64,000 nt of DNA from Brassica napus (lineage: Eukaryota; Streptophyta; Magnoliopsida; Brassicales; Brassicaceae): contig NC_063437.1 in assembly GCF_020379485.1 (NCBI RefSeq), positions 13,851,726 through 13,915,725 on the forward strand. The letters are read 5' to 3'. Positions 12,170 to 24,771 of this stretch are shown piece by piece. The position numbers and the translations under genes are program-made. Each line of letters begins with the position of its first letter. Position 1 is the first letter of the stretch. The notes below the pieces were generated by a model, which did no database searches, was not told where the DNA came from, and saw nothing but the letters and a program-made list of their open reading frames with translations.

Positions 12170-12649
12170 CTTCGCTTTCTTTTTTCTAGCAAGTTCTGTA
12201 TCAGTAAAAAATGACCATGTTAAAACAAGTTATGTATCGAGATGTAATCTGCGTTAACACATATATGATAAATATAAGTTGTATAGATACACACGTCTAA
12301 TTCAAGGCTATTTGCAGATTCATGAAATCAGAAAATCTATCTTCAACGATTTAAAAGACATTATATCATTATTTTCAAGGAAAGGATTTTTATTTCGATC
12401 AAATAATTGAATCAAACAAAAAAATATTCTAGAGCCATAATTTCAATATAAAAATGTTGTTTAGTCACATAATACAAAATATAAAATTGTCTACAGATGA
12501 TCTGTTTCTCCACGCTTAGAGATGAAACAAACCTACGATACGGCAACAAGAAAAGGTAAGCTCCTCGCAGAGAAAGAGAGGCGGAAATTTCTTAGACCTT
12601 ATCTTGAAATCTGAAATCTGGGTGCTTAAAAATTTCTTACACCAATGGT

Positions 12650-13026
12650 ATATGATATAAATATGGTAAACTTAATAATTTAGTTGTCTTTTTGGAATAT
12701 AAAATAATTCAAAGTTCTGACTAAAAAGTATGGTTCTGGTCAACAAGTATAGATATATTACTGAAATTGAAAACGAAAATACCAGATTGGTGGTTGACTC
12801 TTATCATATGTATGACTACATACAAGATTGCAAGTTTTGTTTTCTGAATATTATGAATGATTTCTTTAACTATTTGCGTATAATTTAAAATAATTTGAAA
12901 ATTCTATATTTATCAAAATAGAAATCACTTAAGTAATTTTTGTATATATATCATTTGTAGAAGATATCTAGATTATTTATTATAATTTTACTGATCGATA
13001 TTTTTTATTTTGGGGTTCGAGGAAGC
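12650..13026. other. AT-rich intergenic DNA
   Basis: Lies upstream of the third REM gene. No gene or clear element was seen. Confidence 0.4.
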
Positions 13027-13034
13027 TATGTGGA

Positions 13035-13186
13035 TTTAATAACTGTACGTTGAGCTAGTGGTTTAGTAGTGGTTTAGTCGTTGGAGTAAGGTCCATTGCA
13101 CTCCTAATTCGATTTCCGTTGGGATGAATGATTTACGCCATATTCGGTATTAGCCCAAACACTTCATGGTTCACAAAAAAAAAAGT
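13035..13186 (+). mobile_element. tRNA-derived SINE
   Basis: About 150 bp with a box-A-like stretch (TGAGCTAGTGGTTTAG), a box-B-like stretch (AATTCGATTTCC) and a terminal run of ten A at 13175-13184. The 8 bp word TATGTGGA occurs at 13027-13034 and again at 13187-13194, fitting a short target-site duplication. The layout is that of a plant tRNA-derived SINE; the family was not identified. Confidence 0.6.
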
Positions 13187-13194
13187 TATGTGGA

Positions 13195-14831
13195 CCTAGA
13201 CATAAATTAACAATTTAAAAAGCGTACATGTGGATATTACATATCACTCAAGTCAGAATATGGGAGATATCTGATGATTTTATGTAGATGGAGTTTGGAA
13301 AGAAATAAAATATCTTCACAATGAAGTATGATTTTGCAGCAAAGAAGGTTTAATCGACAATATGATGGGATCCAAGAATACCCGAAAAAGTTTATCATAT
13401 TTACATGCAGAATATAAAGTTTTGATATGGATAATGTAGTGCATGACGATCATATGTATCACAGATGTGGTATTCTCTCACCGGACTATTCTCATTTGGT
13501 GTCTACAACAACCGAATGCCCATCTTTAATTACTTATTTGAAAGAATTTCAATGATGTAAGGATTTTTTTTTCAAATTGCAATTTAACATATTCCAAATG
13601 CAAAAAATACATATATATAATGACTGATAAACTTATACATGGTGCTAGGAATTTGTTTTCTTTTTCTATGATATATATTCAATTCCACCGAGTTGGCTTT
13701 CAGATTTCCAATCTATATAGAATTATTCTTTGTTCGAAAAAGAAATGTGACCTATTTCTATGAACGTGTGTATTAAGGTATAAGTTAATGAAATTGAATT
13801 TTACACAGAAATCCACGTATGTATATAGTTATGTTGTTATGTTTCATCTTAATATTTTTTTTGTGTGTTTATGATTTAACTACAAGCATGAATTTATTTT
13901 TCACATGTATTCATATTTTTATTTTAATAAATTCTTAGTTAATTAGGGGTAACTCTTTTGGTACGAAATGAAGTAGTTGTACTATGTGAATGGGATGACT
14001 GTAACATCTCATTTCTTGTATATGTGCATGTGTAGAAATCTTAAAAAGTTGATATGATTATATCACCAAAGTGCACTTATTTGTTTTGGTCACTTGTCAA
14101 AAGAGAACTCTAAAGCGTTTTTGAGTTGGACTAGCTATAATACCACACAACAATGCAGGGTAGTATTTAGGGTTCGAACCATCACGGATAAAGGTTACAC
14201 TACCAATATACGGGAGAAGAGAAGAGCTAGAGTGAACAAAAATTGTAGAAGAGAATGTAAAAGAAGTAATGAAAATGAGAGTTAAATTTATAAACTACAA
14301 CTTTTGGCAGCGGGTAATTCTCAAAAAAACTTAGATCATCAAAATGATTGCTAAGCAAAGAAATGTAATTATTCATAGTACCACTTTTCATGTTTACACT
14401 AATCATTTTTACCCTCATTTTTAATAAAAGGTAAAAGACAATTATATCTTTAAGGTTAATTAATCTAGACTTAGGGTTTAGAGTTGAGGGGTGTGATAGG
14501 GTTTTTGGAATGTGAAATTTAGGATTCTAATAAATATATAAATAAATACTTAAAAATATATAAAAAATTAAAAAAATAGTTTCAAACATAATTTTCGTTC
14601 TTCAAAAAAAATTGAAAAAAATAAAAAAAAATTCAAAAAAAATAATTTATTAAAAAGTTTGAATTTGAAAAAGTATAATTCGAAAACATAATTTTTTTAT
14701 TTTTCATTATTTTTCTTTTATTTTATTTTATTTTTTTTATTTTAATAATGATTTATTATATATATAAATAACAAGGGCACAAAAGTCTTTTGCCACTTAA
14801 TGAAGAAGATATTTTTGAAAATGTCTTCTTA
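13195..14831. other. AT-rich non-coding region
   Basis: No supported gene. Near 14159-14200 there is an isolated GGTTCGAACC box-B-like word without a tRNA cloverleaf. The stretch 14540-14770 is almost pure A/T. No terminal repeats were recognised. Confidence 0.4.
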
Positions 14832-15449
14832 GGGCCTGACTGGTTCAAACGCAGCGGTTGCGGTTGCGGTTGCGGGAGTTTGTGGATGCGGGCGGTTGCG
14901 GTTTCTATCGGTTTTAAGAAATTTGTACGACTGGTACTGCGGTTAAAAATTGGTGCGTTTGCGGGTGACTTATGACTGGTTAACTACTAAATGCGGTAAC
15001 AGTAAAATAATAAATTAACAATATTTACATTTACTATAATTATAAAAATATCAAAAATCATAAAATTAAAATAAATATAAAATTTATATTTAGAAAGTTA
15101 TAATTTTAATTTTTGAAAATTTATTGAATTTGTTTTTATTATAAAATTTTATAATATTAATTAAAATATAATAGATATATTTTAATATTTTCATAATTTC
15201 AATTTTAAAATTTTCATTAAATATTTTTTTCTTTTGTATATATATTGTTTTAAAAAAATAAAAAACATTTACCTTCCCGCAACCGCCCGCAACCGCAAAT
15301 GCTAGTTGGAGCCAGCTTTTGATTTTATGAGATTCATAGCGGTTTGAAACGGTTTAGAGCGATTTGAGTGATTGTTGCAAACCGCCAACAACCGCTACCA
15401 ACCGCAAAAGCTGCGTTTGTAGGTGGTAGAGGAAAAACCAGTCGCCCTC
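14832..15449. mobile_element. TIR MITE with GCGGTT-rich subterminal repeats
   Basis: The left terminus AGGGCCTGACTGGTT is inverted imperfectly at the right (AACCAGTCGCCCT). Next to both ends are clustered copies of GCGGTTGC (left) and its complement GCAACCGC (right), around an AT-rich core. A clean target duplication was not found (TTA or TCTTA are candidates), so hAT versus PIF/Harbinger is open. No coding capacity. Confidence 0.65.
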
Positions 15450-16650
15450 TTAGTGGTGGTAAAAATGAAAAGTGGTATCATGAAAATGGTAAACATGTAA
15501 TTTTCCCTATATTTATTATAAACATGTTCGATTTGTTCACGAAACTTCTAACATCAAATTTCATTTTCTAAGATTATTCCACTAATCTAAGTTCATTAAT
15601 ACATCTAAACAGTCAATTTTGGTGCATTAAAAAATAAAAACATAGATATCATAAAATAGGTGATCAGTCAAGTTTAAGTATTACGAACAACTTAAATGAA
15701 GAACCAGATTGATATTCTCCTAATCTACATAATCAATTTCAAAAAGCCAAATGTTCTTTCAGATAACCCTAAGCCTAACTAATTCACTACTCAAACATGG
15801 AAACAAAAACACATGAAGCTGAAGAATAGTGCATTATAACAATGTAAATTAAATACATAGGTTCAAAAATCTTTTCTAGAATAGAATACGAAATTGTCTC
15901 TATATATGATGCTTATAAATATCCAAAGCTCTGAAAACATATATAAAGAAAAGTGTAGCCTAACAACGGCTGAGAAAAAAATAAATACGTCAAGATCACA
16001 TAAGGATCAAATTTTAGGCAAAACCAAATTGAAAATAAGAAATTTTTTCAGTAAAACGCACATGAGATTTAATCTAACCGTTGGATTGACCTTCATCCAG
16101 GGGCGGACCTAGAAAATAATTTAATGTGGGGTACAACATATAAATTTATGTTATTCAAGACATTAGTTATTAATTTTTCTCAAAATGAATAAAATATAAA
16201 AGAAATCATTTTTGAAATTTTTTTTTTTGAAAAAATATTAAATTTTTTCAAATTTTTTTTTTACAATGAGCGAAACTTTAGAGCTAATTGTTTGGAACTT
16301 AATCACAACATACTACTATATATAATCATAAAATTATATATATACGAACGTAGTAATTTCATTATAAAAATTTATTGCTTTAAGTTTTTATTTTTGTCTT
16401 AAGTATTAAAAATAAACTTAGTCAAAATAATTGTTAAACTTAAATTTTAATAAATTATGAGTAGTTATTTTGAAAAAAAATTAATATTAAAAAGTGATTG
16501 AAATACAATAAATTGGCTAGCATTTATTAAAAATACTCAATCAAACATACATTTGAGTTTAGTTTAGTCTTTTTTCATCACAAATTTAAAGTATTCATGA
16601 AATAAGATGGGAATCTAGCAGAACCTGATCAACCTCTACGGGAGAAACAA
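15450..16650. other. AT-rich intergenic DNA, one transposon terminus-like word
   Basis: No gene. At 16097-16110 the word AGGGGCGGACCTAG resembles the end of the small TIR element at 36131-36329, but its partner end was not located. Confidence 0.35.
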
Positions 16651-16654
16651 AAAA

Positions 16655-18419
16655 AAAAGAAGATGCAAAGGCATTGTTTTACATCCAATCAGAAGTAGAT
16701 GATGATATACTCTCAAGGATCTCTGCAGTGAACAAAACTCATGAAGCTTGGGAGATTCTGAAGCAGGAGTATATGGGAGCACAAAAGGTGATCCTGGTGA
16801 AGCTACAAACTTTACGACAAAAATTTGGAACTCTTTCCATGGAACATAGGGAAACTGTTCAAGAGTACTGGATAAAGTGTCTACCATTATGAATCAGATG
16901 AAGGCTTATGGTAAGTTTCCCACCAATGAAAGCATCATGAGCAAGGTGCTGAGGAGTCTGTCTTCACGGTTAGAGTATGTGGTTCCAACAATCATTGAGT
17001 CGAATGATCTGAGCACATACACGTTTGATGAGATGATGAGTCTTTTGATGGCTCATGAAGACCGGTTTAGTAAAGCAAATGAGAAGGCAGAAGAGAAGGC
17101 TTTTCAAGTGAAAGGAGAATCATCAGAGAAGGGAAGATCTGGGTATTATGGAGGTCGTGGATATGACAGAGGCAGAGGTGGATTTCATGGTCGATGCCGT
17201 GGTTATGGAAGAGGAAGAGGTTACTTTGGTGATCAGAATCAGAACCAAGGTTCATATGGAGATCAAAGTCATCAGAACAGTCAGTTCAAGAGGAATATTC
17301 AGTGTAGATATTGCAAGAAGTTTTGGCACAAGGAGGCTGAGTGCTGGTCCAAACAAAGGAATGTGAAAAAAAATCAAATTTTGCTCAAGATGTTGAAGAA
17401 GAAAGTAAGGTGTTCATGGTGCATTCTACTTGCACAAGTGCGTCTGATGTGGTATGGTTTTTGGATAGTGGTTGTTACAATCATACGGCAAGAACAAAAT
17501 CGCAGTTCAAGTAGATCGATGAGTCAAAGAAAAATAAAGTTTGTCTTGGAGATGACAAGACACTGAGAGTTGAAGGAAAATGAACTATTGCAATCAAAAC
17601 AGAAGAATGTGGTTATAAGGTTGTGTTTGACGAGGCTGCTTGTGCAATAAGTGATAAAACGACTAGGTAAGTTTTAGCACTTATTCACATGGAAGGTAAC
17701 ATGGTGTTTCCTCTTGACATGTTAACTGTTTAGGGGAAAGATTTGGTTGCACATGTTAAAAGCTATGCAACGACAAACCTGTGGAATTTACGTCAAGGTA
17801 ACGTGAATGAGTTGAAGTTACTGAAAAAAGTGGACAAAGTGTACAAGCTGAAACAAGCGTTGTACAGGTTGGAGAAAGATATGTTCTTTCTTGAACATGG
17901 ATTCAAGAAAAGTGAGAGTAAGGCAACTCTATGTGAAAAAACAAGATGGAGTCTTTGCATGTCAAAAGAAGTATGTTATTGATTTGGTGAAGAAGTTCAA
18001 CATGTTTGATTGTTAGAAGGCACTCACAACAATCAATTATGATATGTGGTACTCGAACTTGTGCAATTTCAATTATGTTGGTTGGACATGCATCGAATGG
18101 ACAAGAAGTTTGGATGAGATAAAAGCAATTCGGAAAATTGCTTTAGTTTTGAGTCTAGTGTTGTTATTTGGAGTTCAAAGAAGCAAGAAATTGTGGCATT
18201 ATCATCATCGAAGCAGAATATGTTGCAGAAAGTGCAACAACAAGGCAAGTTCTGTGGTTAAGGATGCTCTTAGATGACTTCTGTATTGAACAAGTTAAAG
18301 CTACAGAGGTTTACTATGACAACAGATCTGCAATTGAAATGGTCAAGAATCATGCATTTCATGGCAAGAACAAGAAGTTTGGAGTGTGCAACTTTGAATC
18401 AAAGGAGAATGTTGATTGA
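16655..18419 (+). pseudogene. Ty1/copia-type retrotransposon relic (gag-pol, internally deleted)
   Basis: Fragments in the order expected for a copia element, interrupted by frameshifts and stops. A gag/UBN2-like region covers about 16655-17060, with a frame change near 16876. It is followed by a Gly/Arg-rich stretch and a CCHC zinc knuckle at about 17303-17345 (C-x2-C-x4-H-x4-C). A protease remnant (VWFLDSGC, with a frameshift) lies near 17450. A reverse-transcriptase piece (VYKLKQALYRLEK) is at 17840-17880, and a C-terminal RNase H piece (DNRSAIEMVKNHAFHGK) at 18190-18400. Integrase and most of the reverse transcriptase are missing. No flanking LTR pair was recognised. Confidence 0.8.
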
Positions 18420-18837
18420 TTCAAAGTCAATCTAGAATTTAGTAATAATGGATTTTGTGGTTTAACTTAACGTGGTCTGTTTCCTAGTTATTAATAGTTT
18501 ATGATTTATCTTTTATTATTATGGGATAATGAGTAGTTATTCAGCTTCCTTTCTCTGAAATTTCCTGACATTTCAGAATGTTCATGGACAAAAGGATTAT
18601 GGTTCTCAAACAAAGAAACTATTACAAGCTGATAGACCACAATGTTCATGGACAAAAGGAGTTTGGTTCTCGCAGGCCACTCCACAGTTTGCGTTATAAT
18701 TTAGCTTGCAATGCTGGACCCTTTCTCAACAATGGACAAGGTGATCAAATGGAGTACATGAGCTTCTATAGCCTGTGTCCTCTAATCCTTTTCTCAGTTC
18801 TCATCGCATTCTTCTTTTGTATCAGAGGATAGAAATT
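18420..18837. other. Region 3' of the copia relic with a short direct repeat
   Basis: The segment ATGTTCATGGACAAAAGGA occurs at about 18578 and again at about 18642, some 60 bp apart. It may be residual retrotransposon sequence. No gene recognised. Confidence 0.35.
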
Positions 18838-18956
18838 TGGATTTTGAGAAGCCAGCTTCTTTAAGCTTTGCGAAGATGAAACATGTTCTCCGATAACCAT
18901 TGTGTCCCCTCACTCTAGCAACTACTCATCCTAGTTATGGTTGGATTAAAATTTTC
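18838..18956 (-). pseudogene. Degenerate glutamate-receptor-like fragment
   Basis: This 120 bp segment aligns by eye with part of exon 4 of the adjacent GLR gene (about 20120-20240). Shared words include AAGCTTT, AAGATGAA, ATGTTCTC, GATAACC and TAGTTATGGTTGGATTAA. It is on the same strand and about 1.2 kb from the functional copy, with no other GLR exons seen nearby. It appears to be the remnant of a former tandem GLR copy. Confidence 0.6.
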
Positions 18957-19457
18957 ACATGTTTCTGATTCTCAATATTTCATCAGCATTTCCATACTTA
19001 AACAACGATATATTTTGAACCACATGGTCAAAAATTCCAGAGCTGAATGCTCCTCTCCATGGCATATATCTTGGAAGATTTTCCTTTTTAGGAATGAAAT
19101 AGATATTACAGGTGACAGTTTTGGCACATTTTCAATCATATTTAAAGAAACTATCCATGAAGAGTCGATTACAAATTTTCCTCTTCCATCAAAAAGAGAA
19201 AACACTCAACAGCAGAAAATAAGATGTAACCGAATCAGTTGAACTATATGGATATTATAATAGCTTGATTTATGATACAAACTTTATCCAAATCAAATGA
19301 TTAAACACACATGACATATTGTCATCAACATGATTAAAAAACATAGTATATTGCAAATTTGGTCCTTATAAAATTACCCAAAGAAATTTGAGAAAAAAAG
19401 AGGGACCTAGTGAAAATGCACTGTGAGAACATGCTGTAAGTCGAGTATGGTTGTGTC
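18957..19457. other. Non-coding region between GLR fragment and GLR gene
   Basis: Contains the presumed 3' UTR of the GLR gene (stop at 19458). A 77-codon minus-strand frame at 18972-19205 resembles nothing I recognise and is probably chance. Confidence 0.35.
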
Positions 19458-22400
19458 TTAAAGATTTTCATCTGGCTTTGCTGCTTGAATGTTGGTATCA
19501 TCAGATGGTTGTTGTTTTGAGGAACATGAACATTTCTCTACCCGGTTGATATACGATTTATTTTCTTGGTTGTTAAATTCTCCCCACAAATCAACCCCTT
19601 CAGTCGTAATTAGGAAATGGAAAGTGAATATTCCTAGGGTTATAATGCATATACCAAGCACACCTATAAAAAGAAACCAAAAACTGTCTAAACCAAGTTG
19701 TCTAGAGGTAACATATGGATTTGGATCTGGACTTGTGTCTGGGTCTGGACAACTTTCTTCTTTCTTCTTGAACCATGCGCGCTCAAGCCTCGTAGCCTCT
19801 AGTGACTCAGCTACTTTTAAGATAGCCCTTGAAACATCGGCGACCAAAGGCGACCCAATTGGAAAAACCTGCAATAGAGAATTATGATCTTATCATTTAA
19901 TGCATTTTTCAGTGAAGTATAGTCTTAGAAACTTACGAATCCAAATCCATCAACATTGAAAGGTTCTTCAACCATTTTATATTTGTTGCAATATTGTCCA
20001 AGAAAGAGTCTCAAGTAAGGTATTTCCAGGAAAGCTCCAGAGATGCCACCCTTTTTTGTTCCATTTCTTAGAAGTTCATTGCATTCTTCGGAGGTATCAA
20101 AGGGCACAAGGTTAGATGGCGAGAAACCTGTTTCTATAAGCTTTCCAAAGATGAATGATGTTCTCTGATAACCCACTCTTTCTCCTCTCTCAAGCAAGCT
20201 ACTCATGCTGGTTATGGTTGGATTAAGTTGTTGTGTGGTTAAAAGTGATGCTAAACTGGCTGTGTAACTTTGAGTCAACACGAGAACGATGAAGTACCAA
20301 GAAATAACCAAACACCTTGCTCCAAAGCTGAACACCCTTTCTCCTGAAAGCAGCGAGTCGTTAATAAAAGATTAAGCAAGGTTATATCGGTACATCCAGA
20401 TATACTAAGATATAGGGAGCAAAAATTGATTACTTGGAGCAAAAACCATCGTAGAGAAAGCAAACCAGATAATGGTACTAGCTTGGTATCTTTTCGGTCC
20501 TCGAAAGTCTGGATTAACCCTATGCTCAACAACCCAAACAGTAAAGCCGATAATGAAGAAAAAGGCAAAGGAAGTCAGCCATAGTTTCCATGACAAAGGT
20601 TTGAAGAAAATGAATTGGTCTCTCTTCACTAGGTCATCCATTGGGACAATCAATCCAACTCCTGATTTAATGAAAGGGAATGTGAAATCGACGTAAGAGG
20701 ACCTGTTCGCTAGTATGGTTGTATCTCCCACAACCGCATCATACCTCTGCAATTAATAGAGAGAATAAAAGAAATATTTCACTAAGATAGTTTTTGTAAC
20801 TACTCTCTTAAAGGGAAGATTATTTAGTGATATTACTCACCCCAAGGAACACTTGGTGGACCAAGTCATTGTAGTTACCGGCTGCTTTACCGTTAGGTTT
20901 CTCAAAAGGTATGAACTCATAGGAGACGTCATAAGGCAGTTCTCGAATCACAGCCTCAAAGAAATCTATGCAGAAACCTGTGATTACCGTTGAATTGGTG
21001 ATAGGATCCCTTGTGACCTTCACGAGATCAGTGTAACCAGTTCTCTTTGGAACTCCGATGCGCAACTTCTTCCCATTAGTCGGGATCTGCCATCCTTTTG
21101 GAACAGAATCAGCATCTCCAGGCCATATAATGCGTTTAAGATGATCTTTCCAAGTTGATAAGGCGCTCTCGCTGCTCCGAGGTTGCTGGTCTATTTTCTT
21201 CACAAGACCGTTTTTCTCCGTCCAGAATCCTATTGACCTTTCGCTGGTTCCGAGAAAATTAACAATCTCAAACACTGATGGTTGAAGTTGCTTCTTGATA
21301 AAACGAAAATCTCCTGCGAGTCCTTTGAACTGAACTTGTGAGAGTGTCTTTAGAAGCTTTGGACCGTATTGAGATAAACCGAGAGCATCAAGTTCAGACA
21401 CATTTCTTCTAGGATCCGCATTGCTGAAAGTTAAGTTGTGTGTCCCAGCTTCTTCAATGGCTATTGCCAGTGCAGTGGTAGCATCATATGCCCACAATCC
21501 ATAGACACTAAGCTCATTTCGTGGGAATCTCTTCCTCCATCGAGATCGAAATTTGTCGAGTTCTTTGGATTTCTGAATATAAGTTTTGACACCCAATACC
21601 CCTTCCATAGCCTCGATACCCATCTTACTTATCTCACTTAAGTCATCTGCAACTCCGTTGGTTAGGATCCAGACATACCCCGGTCTCATCAGACCAATCT
21701 CCTTAGCTTTGATGAAGAATCTGGAGGCAAGAGGAGAGTACATGTGGACAATAAACACTCTTGTGGGGTTGTTCATCATATTAAGAAGCTCCACAGAGAT
21801 TTCATCATCCGTGGCATTGAGTGCGATGACAGATCTATAAGGTATTCGAACGTTGATTTCTTGTAATGCATCAGTGAGACGAGGCATGATACCTTCTCCA
21901 AATGTGTTGTCGATGTAAACAGGAACAACTTCTCTCCACCCGAACAGCTTGATGATAGATTTGATGGCGTTCACTTGAGAGGAATCTTCATACGTAGCAC
22001 GCAAGAAGTATGGACTACGGAGAGATGTAAGAAATGGGCTTGTTGCAGAGTAGGAAACAACTGGAACCTGTGTTTTTTGGCCAATCTCGATTAAGAAATG
22101 AGCTTGCATTGAAGTCCATGGCCCCAAAATGGCTTTCACTTGCTTGTTCTTTATCAGCTCAAGCGCTGTGAAATTTTCGAAACCAAGAAAAATTCAGTAA
22201 TGGTACATCAGTACATGCCGATGTATTGACAGAGAGAGCGAGAGAGAGATTACCTGCAGCTGCTGCGCCCACAACGTCCTTTCTGGAGTCACCGACGTTG
22301 ACGACAAGCCTCGTCTGAAACTGAGGACGAGAAGAATAAAAATCAGCAAGAGACAAGTTGACACATAGCATGGCAACCTCGGAGTATGTAGTCCCGACAT

Positions 22401-22509
22401 CAGTTACAGCACCCACATTGACTTCGATTCTTCTGTTGTTCTGTCCTCGGCTAAGTTCCATAAAAAACACCGAGAAGAAGAAGAAGAAGAAAATTATCTT
22501 GTTTTTCAT
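19458..22509 (-). CDS. Glutamate receptor-like cation channel, GLR clade 2
   Basis: Five exons join in frame with GT/AG borders: 22509-22254, 22165-20841, 20746-20434, 20343-19937 and 19868-19458, giving 903 residues, the normal size for plant GLRs. A signal peptide (Lys-Asn-Lys, then a Phe-rich stretch) covers about residues 1-23. The amino-terminal ligand-binding domain follows (about 30-400), then the S1/S2 amino-acid-binding domain around the channel. M1 is about 580-602, the pore region 617-631 (FAFSTMVFAP), M3 642-667 with SYTASLASLLT matching the conserved gate motif, and M4 about 830-855. Family members are plasma-membrane or endomembrane channels gated by amino acids and involved in calcium signalling. 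Closest in feel to Arabidopsis GLR2.7-2.9; the exact orthologue is not assigned. No lesion was seen. Confidence 0.93.
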
Positions 22510-22584
22510 CTGAGGGTTTCTTATAAAAAAATGTGTTTAATTTTCAAGTATGGGAAGTAAGTAATAATGATCGATCTATGTCCC

Positions 22585-22592
22585 TATATATA
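22585..22592 (-). promoter_or_regulatory. Putative TATA box of the GLR gene
   Basis: On the minus strand TATATATA lies about 75 bp upstream of the GLR start codon at 22509, a usual distance allowing for a short 5' UTR. No other promoter element was assigned. Confidence 0.5.
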
Positions 22593-22599
22593 GTAAAGT

Positions 22600-23079
22600 T
22601 TTGATAAGGTGGTGAATTTTTTATATTTCAAATTGGCATCTAGACGAAGTCCGAAGAAGCAATCAAATATGATAGAGATAGTATCAAATACAATTTCAAA
22701 GTACGGCCAATTCTAATACAAATATTTCCATATTGAGTAGGATTAGAGTAGGATTCTAGTTTTGTAGGAGACGACTTACATTCTCTTTTGTATTTAAATT
22801 AGTTTATGTATTGATCTGACAAAAAAAAACCTGAGCAAGTAGTATAGAAGTAAAACAAAATATAATTCCATAGACTTTGCCGTTAAAATGCCCAGGTTGG
22901 AGCAGTCACTTTCACTGTGGGATGATTTACTTGAATTGTAAATAAAAACGACTATTTCAATGTTATCCAAATCAAATAAAGTCAATCCATGATTATAAGG
23001 AAAGATTCTACTATTAAAATACTTCAACTAGATTTAGTTAAGTTTTTAATATCTAAATTTTATTATTATCCAGTTTCAA
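22600..23079. other. Upstream region of the GLR gene
   Basis: AT-rich sequence with no gene recognised. It presumably holds the distal promoter of the GLR gene. Confidence 0.35.
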
Positions 23080-23096
23080 AATTTCACAAATTATTT

Positions 23097-23393
23097 TTAT
23101 TTTTTTTTTTTTTTTTAACAGGAGGTTCAAAGGTGACCCGTAATCCGCACGTGGTTTCCGTTTGCCCAAAGGCCCGTAATCCGCACATGGTTTCCGATTG
23201 CCAACCATCTAATCCCCCTGGCCCGGAACCAGCCGGCACTAATACCCATTACCCAAGGACCCAGCACCAACGCCGCGATAACTTTAAACTTGGGGAGGGC
23301 GTAAAGCATTCCGTGGCCACAGGGGGTATTCGAACCCGGGTCCGTATTGGTGTGTTAACAACCTCAAGACCACTAGCCCACCACCCTGTGGTT
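23097..23393 (-). mobile_element. tRNA-derived SINE with perfect 17 bp target duplication
   Basis: Read on the minus strand, it opens with a tRNA-like head: box A near TGGGCTAGTGG, box B as GGGTTCGAATACCC. The body is GC-rich and the element ends in a long A tail, seen as the T run at 23099-23115. The host word AATTTCACAAATTATTT is present at both 23080-23096 and 23394-23410. The perfect duplication and intact promoter boxes point to a fairly recent insertion. It contains an internal near-duplicate of about 30 bp (CGTAATCCGCAC twice), some 33 bp apart. Confidence 0.88.
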
Positions 23394-23410
23394 AATTTCA
23401 CAAATTATTT

Positions 23411-24200
23411 AACAAAGTATTTTATCAATTTCAGTTTTCAAGATCGTGTCTGTTATTCTCGACTTAACAGAATGTTAATTTTATTTATAATAAAATGTTA
23501 ATATTTTAATAAAATAAGATAATTTTCAAAAATATTTTAAGAATCTAAATTCTAAAACTAGAAAATAATTATTAGATGTTAGATTAAAATTAGAATTACA
23601 ATTGAAATTGAAATTAAAAATTTCAAAAGTCTAATTAATTATTTTAATTTTAGTTATGAATTATACTAGTTATGGTTCTAGTTATAAAATACTCGTTTGA
23701 GTTGTACTAGTAATCTTATGTGCTCTTTTTTGTCGTGAATTTCGTACAGTTAAGATAAAGTTTGATTTTAGATGTTAGATAATGGATTGAAAATGATGAT
23801 AAGTTGATCGATTTAGGATTGAAAAAAAAAAGTCACACCAAAAGTCTTGCACAAGAACAAGAAAGTGATATAGTTGTGGGGGATTGTGTTTCAAATCGTA
23901 GATTTAGAATCATGTGTGAGTTATGTTTTGGATCAGAATTCAGATAGGATTTTGGATAAAATGGAATATTACTGATTAGTAAATATCAAGTAGAGTTGTT
24001 TCGGTTCCTTGTTGAAGTTTTGTTACTGGAAATGGTGATGCTTTTGGTTCCTTGGCTAAAATTGTTTGCTTAATTTGCAACAAGAGTGGAACTATGTTTA
24101 CTGCTGCTGAGGATCGACAGTGAAGGTGCATCAGAATTCAGAAGATCCGTAGTTGGTTGCTTCTGCATCTTCTGATGGGGGATCATAGTTTGGGACATGC
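23411..24200. other. AT-rich intergenic DNA
   Basis: No gene or element recognised. Confidence 0.35.
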
Positions 24201-24203
24201 GAA

Positions 24204-24464
24204 TGGTGGCTAAAAAGAATGCAAAACCGTTTGCCGAGACAAATACTAAATCAAGGCTTGCAGGTCTTGCCGGATCAGCTCTTACATGTGAGTTTATTTG
24301 TTCTCAGAATACAGGTTTCTTATAAAACATAAAGACAGTAAAAATTGTTATGACATCTTTCTCTATTTTTATTCAGCTATGAGAAAGGTACATATTGGAA
24401 ATCAAAAAGCTCAGAAGCTAGAAGCTAGTGCCGAACTCGGGATGAGAGCTACCTCTTATTGACT
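24204..24464 (+). CDS. Possible two-exon small protein, unknown function
   Basis: A Met-initiated frame from about 24204 runs to a good donor (ACAT|GTGAGT) near 24287. An acceptor (TTATTCAG) near 24376 joins it in frame to a second exon ending TCTTATTGA at 24464. The product would be about 57 residues, Lys/Ala-rich with no signal peptide or membrane segment. I do not recognise it. It could also be the end of a decayed larger gene. Support is limited to the splice-compatible frame. Confidence 0.3.
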
Positions 24465-24771
24465 AGAATTGCTACCTAGATATTTAGTTCTTAGTCGTTA
24501 GTGCGGCCTTAGTGTGACCTCATAAAGCCCTTATACCAACGAACAGGTTCCACTTACACTGCCAGACAGCAGACAAACATCTGAAAATTCAAGACACATT
24601 TTTGTAAACTTGGAACATGTTTCCATTCAGTTACATACTACAGGTAAGGAAAGGAGCACAGCTTAAGAAAAAGAGATATACAAGTGAGAGACTCTCAACT
24701 CTCAACTCTCAAACAAAGGCCCACCCACCCACCTCAACAAGTTTATGAAAAAAGGAGAGAATGTTGTTGAA

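Noticed and set aside
14150..14200. Possible tRNA gene around GGTTCGAACC
   Set aside because: Only a box-B-like word is present; no acceptor stem or anticodon arm can be drawn.
22989..23501. 170-codon plus-strand frame at 22989
   Set aside because: Its middle is the reverse of a SINE, so the frame is fortuitous.
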